Shown: positions 10,533-15,013 of the stretch, piece by piece
Layout of the letters: every line of letters starts with the position of its first letter
Position numbering within the stretch: the first letter of the stretch is position 1
NCBI GenBank assembly: GCA_004325065.1
Contig: PITI01000304.1
Span: 1-15,013 of the forward strand
Source of the DNA: Hamiltosporidium magnivora
Lineage: Eukaryota > Microsporidia > Dubosqiidae
Reading direction: 5' to 3'
DNA: 15,013 nucleotides
Notes under the pieces: model-generated
Database searches by the model: none
The model's input: only the letters and a program-made list of their open reading frames with translations
What the model was told of the DNA's origin: nothing
Position numbers and translations under genes: made by a program

Positions 10533-12545
10533 TTATCTTTCTGGTTTTTCCTTTTTAGACTCAACTATTTTACAAATAGTATTATAATCAATTTCTTTTA
10601 ATGTTAAGTCATCACCAAATTTTTCAATAAACTCTAATAAAACACCATTTGTCCAACCAAAACCAAACTGATTTTCGTATTCACCGCCTCCTGCTTTATC
10701 GCCTAAACAAGAATATTTTTCATAAAATATTCCTTCTTCTCCACACAGACTTTTAACATGTTGATAAAAATCTCTTGCTATTTTAAGCGCCAATGATGAT
10801 TTTTCATTTATTTTGCACAGAAATTCTACCATCAGTTGTTGGTGTGGAGCCCATATGTTAGGGAAATCCCATTGCTGACCAGAATAAACTTTCTCGCCAG
10901 ATGTATTTTCTTTAAAATATCCACTGGCTGGTATTCCTTTGTAATAAAATAATATCTCACAGTATTTCGACAAAATATTATAAACATTACCATCCACTGG
11001 TTTAATATCAAAAAATAACGGAAACAAATTCGAAAAGTAAAATACATCTTGCGTAAATGTATTTTTTTTAAAGTTATAATCATTCCAAGATTTTTCGAAT
11101 GGATTCCATAAAACAGAATTGATTGCTTCCTCTCTTTTCATACTTAAATCACCAAAGTCAATTCCTGATTGATTCAAAAAATTATGTTCTTTAATCAGAA
11201 AATCCAAATTTTTTTCAGATGCAAAAAGTAAGGTGTTTAAATCTACGGGAATAATATCGGATGTGCATATAGACTGTAAACTCGCATTGTTGCTAAACCA
11301 GCGTGTAGAAAAATCCCAACCTGATTCTGCTGCTGATTTTATATCTGTATAAAATTTATTTTCTACTTTTTTGTCATCAGTTTGCATTTTTTCGAAATCT
11401 CTGATATCTTTCATGAAGGATTCTGGTCGAGCATAATCAGTTTCTACACAATATCTATTTAATGTAAATACATGTCCGTTTATTTTTATTTCTACTTTTC
11501 TGTTTTCTCGCCAAAATTGCATTTCTTTTATTGCAGCTGGTATTCCTTCTTCAACAATTAACTTTCGTGCACTTTTATCACCTGTTTTGTGCAACTCCAA
11601 GAGCATTAGTACAAAGAAAGGTGGCTGAGATCTGTTGTAATATTTTCTCGTGCCATTTGGAACAAAACCAAAATAATTTATAAGCCAAATAAAATTTTTG
11701 ACAACTTCAAAAGCCTGAACCATCAATCGACTAGTAATTAAACCTCTAAGTATCCAGTATGAATCCCAATAATAAAATTCCAAAAATCTTCCACCTGGAA
11801 CAACAAAATTATTTGGAAGAAGAACAAGCGTAGAATAGGTTTTTTCCCTTCCTGCCACATCAAAAGGGCGAACATGTTTCTTGCACAAAAATTTCCATCT
11901 TTCTAGAAGATGCGAAGCCACTCTTTTTAAATCTTTATTTTTCAGATTTTCAAACCTATCTAAACTTCTATTAAAATTCAAATTTACATTTTCAAGATTA
12001 TTTTCAGGTAAATAAAAATTTTTACGATAAAATGTCTCTATCTGTTCTTTATATGGCATATAAAGACTCAAAATATACAAAACATATTCTTTTAGTGTTT
12101 TAAAAGAAGAAATGGCTTTCGATACAATTTTAAGATTTTCCTTGAAATCCAAAAAGTTTTTTTTTGTGTCAAACTTATAAACCAAATCCGACAAGGTTTT
12201 TATATCTTCTACTTCTAAAACGTTTAAGGCTATAAAAAGTTCAAGATGCGTATATTTTTCCATTTCGTCTATCGAATCGCTTTTAGATAAACAAATTCCA
12301 CATTCAAAATCTTTTTTTCTCTCAAGAGACCCAGAAATATCTTCAGTAGCTTGATATAAGAACGATTCATTATCTTCTGGTTTTGAAGATTTATCTGATA
12401 ACAATTTTTCATGAACTCTGGATAACATTGGATTTTCGCTTTTATCCACAACATTTTGCATCTGTGATACCTCCATTTCTTCTTTCGCTGCTAAAATATG
12501 TCGATTGAAAAATAAAAATAAACTGTTAAAACAATAAAAACGCAT
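10533..12545 (-). CDS. Trehalase (GH37; alpha,alpha-trehalose glucohydrolase)
   Basis: This is an intact, intronless 670-codon frame. GH37 trehalases hydrolyse trehalose to two glucoses with inversion. Signature 1 is PGGRFLEFYYWDSY (250-263); signature 2 is QWDFPNIWAP (558-567); the glycine-rich motif GGGEYENQFGFGWTNG is at 619-634. The catalytic acid is D411 in ESGWDFSTRW and the catalytic base is E609 in FYEKY. The three arginines essential in insect trehalase correspond to R253 (PGGRF), R305 (NRSQPP) and R373 (RPES). VPNGTRKYYNRSQPP (295-309) is also typical. All key residues are present, so it should be active. Residues 30-190 are divergent and show no domain I can name. Residues 2-20 (hydrophobic FYCFNSLFLFF, then ILAA) could be a signal peptide; if translation began at M24 (codon at 12474-12476) the enzyme would be cytosolic. 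The ATG at 12545 is the first in the frame. Trehalose breakdown is proposed to drive osmotic swelling during microsporidian spore germination. No neighbouring gene suggests co-regulation. Confidence 0.95.
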   Translation of the reverse strand: MRFYCFNSLFLFFNRHILAAKEEMEVSQMQNVVDKSENPMLSRVHEKLLSDKSSKPEDNESFLYQATEDISGSLERKKDFECGICLSKSDSIDEMEKYTHLELFIALNVLEVEDIKTLSDLVYKFDTKKNFLDFKENLKIVSKAISSFKTLKEYVLYILSLYMPYKEQIETFYRKNFYLPENNLENVNLNFNRSLDRFENLKNKDLKRVASHLLERWKFLCKKHVRPFDVAGREKTYSTLVLLPNNFVVPGGRFLEFYYWDSYWILRGLITSRLMVQAFEVVKNFIWLINYFGFVPNGTRKYYNRSQPPFFVLMLLELHKTGDKSARKLIVEEGIPAAIKEMQFWRENRKVEIKINGHVFTLNRYCVETDYARPESFMKDIRDFEKMQTDDKKVENKFYTDIKSAAESGWDFSTRWFSNNASLQSICTSDIIPVDLNTLLFASEKNLDFLIKEHNFLNQSGIDFGDLSMKREEAINSVLWNPFEKSWNDYNFKKNTFTQDVFYFSNLFPLFFDIKPVDGNVYNILSKYCEILFYYKGIPASGYFKENTSGEKVYSGQQWDFPNIWAPHQQLMVEFLCKINEKSSLALKIARDFYQHVKSLCGEEGIFYEKYSCLGDKAGGGEYENQFGFGWTNGVLLEFIEKFGDDLTLKEIDYNTICKIVESKKEKPER

Positions 12546-12936
12546 TCTTATTTTGATACTCCTTTTACAAAAAAAAACATTTAATACTTTTTAAAAATAA
12601 ATTAAATTCAATTATTTACTTTCATATAGAAATTTATGGTTTAATAAACAAATTATTTTCAATATTTAAATTTAATAAAATAATTTAACCAATAATAATA
12701 TTTCTATTTCCGATTCATCGACCAATTAAACTCGTTCTTTGAATAAATAAAATATATTTATAAATAACCAATTCAATTCGTTATTTTATTAAATGAAATG
12801 TATCTGTTACTATTTTTAAATATCGTGTAAAAATAATATATTTACAAAAACTACATTTCTAGAAGGCTATATAATTTATATAAATCGATAATTATAATTA
12901 AAACATATAAATAAGCTATTTCAGATAAACATATAA
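12546..12936. other. 5' flank of the trehalase gene
   Basis: This AT-rich stretch should hold the trehalase promoter. On the minus strand the bases just before the ATG include AAAAGGAGTATC; I see no certain promoter motif. A 13-bp direct repeat, AAACATATAAATA, occurs at 12901-12913 and 12927-12939, ending inside the left target duplication of the MITE. This AT-only repeat may be chance. Confidence 0.4.
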
Positions 12937-12944
12937 ATATAGAG
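12937..12944. repeat. Left target-site duplication of hAT-type MITE
   Basis: ATATAGAG directly precedes the left terminus; ATATAGAT directly follows the right terminus at 13181-13188. Seven of eight bases match, and 8 bp is the length expected for hAT insertions. Confidence 0.65.
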
Positions 12945-12959
12945 TAGTCGTTCTTAGCC
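12945..12959 (+). repeat. Left terminal inverted repeat of MITE
   Basis: TAGTCGTTCTTAGCC pairs with the inverted sequence at 13166-13180 at 12 of 15 positions. Confidence 0.7.
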
Positions 12960-13123
12960 TTTTAAGTAAGCCGCACCTCTTTGAATCTGAAAATCGGTCT
13001 CCGAACCCCCAAGTAAAAAGTGTTTCGGTCTTTTGCAAATTAGTTGTTAATTTTAAAAAATATACATATTGTATATCTCGGTATCAGCTCAAGCTTTTGA
13101 CAGGGGCTTCTGTCGCACGCTAA

Positions 13124-13165
13124 AAAATACCTTCCCGCACCTTTAAAATACCTTCCTGCATCTCC
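13124..13165. repeat. 21-bp tandem duplication inside MITE
   Basis: AAAATACCTTCCCGCACC (13124-13141) recurs as AAAATACCTTCCTGCATC (13145-13162), two differences in 18 bases at a period of 21. It lies just inside the right terminus. It may be a duplicated subterminal binding site, or a later slippage event. Confidence 0.6.
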
Positions 13166-13180
13166 GGTTAAGAACAGCTA
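13166..13180 (-). repeat. Right terminal inverted repeat of MITE
   Basis: GGTTAAGAACAGCTA is the inverted partner of the left end at 12945-12959. It is followed immediately by the duplicated ATATAGAT. Confidence 0.7.
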
Positions 13181-13188
13181 ATATAGAT
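13181..13188. repeat. Right target-site duplication of hAT-type MITE
   Basis: ATATAGAT differs from the left copy (ATATAGAG, 12937-12944) only in its last base. Confidence 0.65.
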
Positions 13189-13814
13189 ATATAAGATTAG
13201 ATTAATATTTTTATTTAAATAAATTTTCTTTAGATTGATACAAAGAATAAACTCAAACTTTAAGAATATTATTTAAATTTATCTATCATAGATTAAAATA
13301 AAGATCTTTAGAATTAAACATATAATTAGTTCAATCTTGGCTTATTGACGTTATTTCTTACCCTTCTCTTTAATGTTTTACCGGTTTTTTCATATCATAT
13401 TTTTTGCATTCAAAATTCCTCTATTTATTTTAAGTTTTATAATATTTTTTTATCATTTATATAAATGATTTGTCATGTTTTCATCTTTTTTTAGTTAGAA
13501 TCGCGTTTAGTTTATAAAAACCATTTTATCATTTGTATATTTCTACTTGTTTATGGCATTGCTATTTATATGTTTTAAAATTAGTTTTTACATGTGTTCC
13601 AAATCATGATAAATATCTTTTACGTTTTTATGTCATAGACCGATATACAATATATTCTTATAGTTACCACATGTTTTATAGCAATCTAGTGTTACACCTT
13701 GTTATAAATAGTAATTTAAAAAACAACCTTTAATAAAAAAGATTCTAACTCACTTTCTATATTTGTTAGACTTAGTAAACTCTGTTTCCAAAAAATATAA
13801 AAAAATATTAAATG
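13189..13814. other. AT-rich intergenic DNA, possibly eroded LTR
   Basis: I see no gene. The frame 13533-13733 starts with TTG, has no early ATG, and is judged chance. If the polypurine tract at 13831-13847 marks a minus-strand LTR border, part of this stretch would be the LTR, but I could not find its other end. Confidence 0.4.
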
Positions 13815-13847
13815 TGTATTTCAAAATACATCCACCCCCTTTTTTTT
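13815..13847 (-). other. Polypurine tract and TG-initial inverted repeat (LTR border-like)
   Basis: On the minus strand a purine-rich run of seven A, five G and then TGGA (13847 down to 13831) is followed at once by TGTATTTTGAAATACA (13830-13815). The latter is a perfect 7-bp inverted repeat with a 2-base loop that begins with TG. A polypurine tract directly before a TG-initial sequence is how the 3' LTR of a retrotransposon begins. No second LTR, primer-binding site or TG...CA pair was found, so the call is tentative. Confidence 0.25.
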
Positions 13848-13852
13848 ATTTA

Positions 13853-13897
13853 CCATTGGTTAATGATCAAGCAATTCAAGAACTTTTCTGCGTGTAA
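13853..13897 (-). pseudogene. Possible copia-like pol C-terminus relic
   Basis: Fifteen minus-strand codons read LHAEKFLNCLIINQW, then TAA (13852-13850), then the polypurine tract. Ty1/copia polyproteins end in a segment of the form TKPL-x-x-x-KF-x-x-C/L a few residues before the stop, and their stop lies next to the polypurine tract, so both content and position fit. The same frame upstream, after a TAA at 13900-13898, is open for about 48 codons (to about 14044), but I cannot align it to RNase H with confidence. This could be coincidence in AT-rich DNA. Confidence 0.2.
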
Positions 13898-14103
13898 TTA
13901 AGATGAGTGGATTTGAAAAATTAATGTATTAATGCGTTTTTTGGCGGTAAAGAGTATTTTAGGAAATTTGGCGAGTAATCGATTAGCAACAATAGAAATA
14001 ATATATAAAAAGCCAATAAAATAAAAAAAATATAGCTTTTATTTAAAAACATAACATATATTTAAAACAGAAGCAAGTTACATATTGTTTTATTTAAATT
14101 AAC

Positions 14104-14130
14104 GCAGTTCTAGATTTTACATCTAACTGC
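14104..14130. repeat. Imperfect hairpin
   Basis: GCAGTT (14104-14109) pairs with AACTGC (14125-14130), and inside it AGAT (14112-14115) pairs with ATCT (14121-14124), leaving a 2-base bulge and a 5-base loop. It marks the left edge of the GC-richer island and overlaps the end of the minus-strand frame there. It could be an RNA 3'-end structure or a fragment of an element terminus. Confidence 0.45.
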
Positions 14131-14205
14131 TTCTAACACTTCATCAGCATCTTCTAGGATACCATCATTCCAAAGCCTTTTATTTAAAAACCGTGTAGAT
14201 CCTAA
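14113..14205 (-). pseudogene. 31-codon protein-like fragment, unrecognised
   Basis: The minus strand is open for 31 codons, bounded by TAA (14208-14206) and TAG (14112-14110). It contains the acidic, helix-like string WNDGILEDADEVLEAVRCKI at its end. Its balanced composition is unlike chance frames in this window, which are rich in F, I, K, N and Y. There is no ATG. A loose likeness to the C-terminal tail of IS630/Tc1-type transposases (an N-x-x-x ... LEDA pattern) is too weak to name it. It is probably part of the same decayed element as 14556-14753. Confidence 0.25.
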
Positions 14206-14210
14206 TTAAT

Positions 14211-14281
14211 GGGGGAGACAGTTGCCCGAGTTCGTTAATTTTCCGTTGCATGAAGTGAGATCGAAGGCCGAAGCCTCCCCT
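14211..14281. other. 71-base GC-rich segment closed by a stem
   Basis: GGGGAG (14212-14217) is complementary to CTCCCC (14275-14280). Within it AGGC-CGAA-GCCT (14265-14276) forms a tight hairpin, which on the minus strand is the very stable C(TTCG)G tetraloop type. The length is like a tRNA, but no T-arm or B-box is present. The two stems overlap by two bases and so partly compete. It may be a structured part of a transposon transcript. Confidence 0.3.
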
Positions 14282-14416
14282 GGCTCTCTTCAAGACTATA
14301 CAACATTCCCACTTACTCTACACTTTTTGAACTTAATAAACTTCTAGCCAAGATATATTGTAAAGACTTACTTGGTGTCTACTTAGACAGTGCAATGTCA
14401 TATTAACATATATAAC

Positions 14417-14522
14417 TTGCCATTTAGCTCTGCCGGATTTAAAGGGTTTTTTTTATATCTCCCAGGCACTAAGTCTTCTAACGCGAGTGAGCAGGGCTAG
14501 GTTTCCATGCTCTAAATGGCAA
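14417..14522. repeat. 11-bp inverted repeat enclosing 84 bases
   Basis: TTGCCATTTAG (14417-14427) is the exact reverse complement of CTAAATGGCAA (14512-14522). The interior is GC-richer than the window average and has no long frame. I see no clear target duplication outside the arms. It could be a tiny nested element, a foldable RNA, or a subterminal repeat of the island. Confidence 0.45.
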
Positions 14523-14555
14523 TTACCTACATGTTCATCTGCAGTCTACAATCTA

Positions 14556-14753
14556 GTTACATAAAAAACTACAAATAAATTCGTAGAAAAAGTTTCTCCA
14601 TTTCTTAGACCTATCCCCCTAATAACAACTCCCATGGAGCAACCGAAGATGTAGTGTGGTTTTATTCCCTCAAAAATCCAAACAATGATCTCGCACCAGT
14701 TTCACACACTCATTGCCAAGCAGAAAGTTTTTTATGTCTTTATCCTCCCTCCA
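14556..14753 (-). pseudogene. Decayed protein fragment, possibly ISXO2/IS1595-type transposase
   Basis: One minus-strand frame runs for 66 codons from 14753 with two internal stops (TGA 14672-14670, TAG 14621-14619). It reads as real protein: DIKNFLLGNECVKLVRDHCL, then GNKTTLHLRLLHGSC, then GDRSKKWRNFFYEFICSF. The spacing C ... S/R-rich ... FF-x-x-F and a Cys/His-containing section before it resemble the N-terminal part of ISXO2-like (IS1595, Merlin-related) transposases, which are common in large microsporidian genomes. The CxxC pairs are not intact: the TGA falls roughly where a cysteine (TGT/TGC) is expected. No DDE-type core could be read further along. That it is a relic is likely; the family is a guess. 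Confidence 0.35.
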
Positions 14754-15013
14754 CTATTAAAAATTTAACATAAATTTATTCCTTTAAATTTTTTTTCTCG
14801 AATTTTACCTTATTAGTAGAAATGTAAATATTAAATATATAGTTTAAAAAAATCAAAAAGAAGTTCATTTCAGAAATTTTTTAGGATCTGATTTGAAAAT
14901 AAAAAAGAATGTTTTGATAGAAAACCCCCATTAAATTAGAAAAAGTAAATTTATAATTTATTAAGAAATAATTGACTTTATCTAAAAGTATCACATCTTT
15001 TTAAAATAGTGGC
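14754..15013. other. AT-rich DNA at window end
   Basis: I see no gene or structured element. A purine-rich minus-strand run lies near 14741-14757, at the upstream edge of the minus-strand fragment. Confidence 0.5.

Larger units (their letters stand above)
12945..13180. mobile_element. Non-autonomous hAT-type element (MITE), 236 bp
   Basis: The left end is TAGTCGTTCTTAGCC and the right end, read inwards on the minus strand, TAGCTGTTCTTAACC: 12 of 15 match, and both are close to the common hAT terminus CAGTGGTTCTTAACC. The left subterminal GCCGCACCTCTTTGAA and the GC-richness of both ends fit the same type. An 8-bp duplication (7 of 8) flanks it. It has no coding capacity. Its ends differ from those of the copy at 7220-8006, so it belongs to another hAT family. 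It sits 399 bp upstream of the trehalase start codon and could influence that promoter; this is speculation. Confidence 0.75.

Noticed and set aside
10832..12454. Alternative minus-strand frames inside the trehalase gene
   Set aside because: They are out-of-frame shadows of the trehalase coding sequence, whose frame is fixed by both family signatures.
13533..13733. 66-codon frame on the plus strand
   Set aside because: It begins with TTG, has no family motif and is AT-rich in content. It was judged chance.
13932..14024. 30-residue ATG-started plus-strand frame (MRFLAVKSILGNLASNRL...)
   Set aside because: It is too short, with no homologue I can name. It overlaps the minus-strand frame that has better positional support next to the polypurine tract.
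14211..14281. tRNA gene
   Set aside because: The length and the closing stem suggested one, but there is no T-arm, no B-box and no acceptable anticodon arm. The inner hairpin is in the wrong place.
14556..14753. copia RNase H reading of the minus-strand fragment (N-x-x-x-KLV followed by a K...R...H pattern)
   Set aside because: Alignment needs several small gaps, and the distance to the possible copia 3' end at 13853 is about 700 bases too long.

Overview
The window reads as nuclear DNA of a parasitic eukaryote with a very AT-rich, gene-poor genome. My best guess is a large-genome microsporidian of the Hamiltosporidium, Edhazardia or Anncaliia kind. The evidence is: two intronless genes in 15 kb; a trehalase, the enzyme tied to spore germination in microsporidia; a large leucine-rich-repeat protein with no other recognisable domain; kilobases of A/T-dominated DNA without genes; and decayed DNA transposons. 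The species assignment is inference. No rRNA, tRNA, CRISPR array or bacterial operon was seen.

Layout: 1-2627 is AT-rich without a gene, but holds one GC-containing direct repeat. 2628-4970 (+) encodes a 780-residue protein with a hydrophobic N-terminus and about 18 degenerate leucine-rich repeats. 4971-7212 is empty. 7220-8006 is an internally deleted hAT transposon flanked by a 7-bp target-site duplication, with an in-frame relic of the transposase C-terminal dimerisation domain. 8014-10532 is empty. 10533-12545 (-) encodes a GH37 trehalase with both family signatures and all expected catalytic residues. 12945-13180, about 400 bp upstream of the trehalase start, is a 236-bp non-autonomous hAT-type element (MITE) with an 8-bp target-site duplication (7 of 8 matching). 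13815-13897 carries a minus-strand polypurine tract next to a TG-initial inverted repeat and a short relic that may be the 3' end of a copia-like retrotransposon. 14104-14760 is a GC-richer island with protein-like, stop-interrupted minus-strand frames and several RNA-foldable hairpins. It is probably another decayed mobile element, perhaps of ISXO2/IS1595 (Merlin-like) type. The last 250 bases are empty.

The two intact genes converge across about 5.5 kb of non-coding DNA and show no functional link. The trehalase would supply glucose, or raise osmotic pressure, by splitting trehalose. The LRR protein is probably a secreted, surface or binding protein of a lineage-specific family. The rest is best read as a graveyard of mobile elements drifting towards the AT-rich background.
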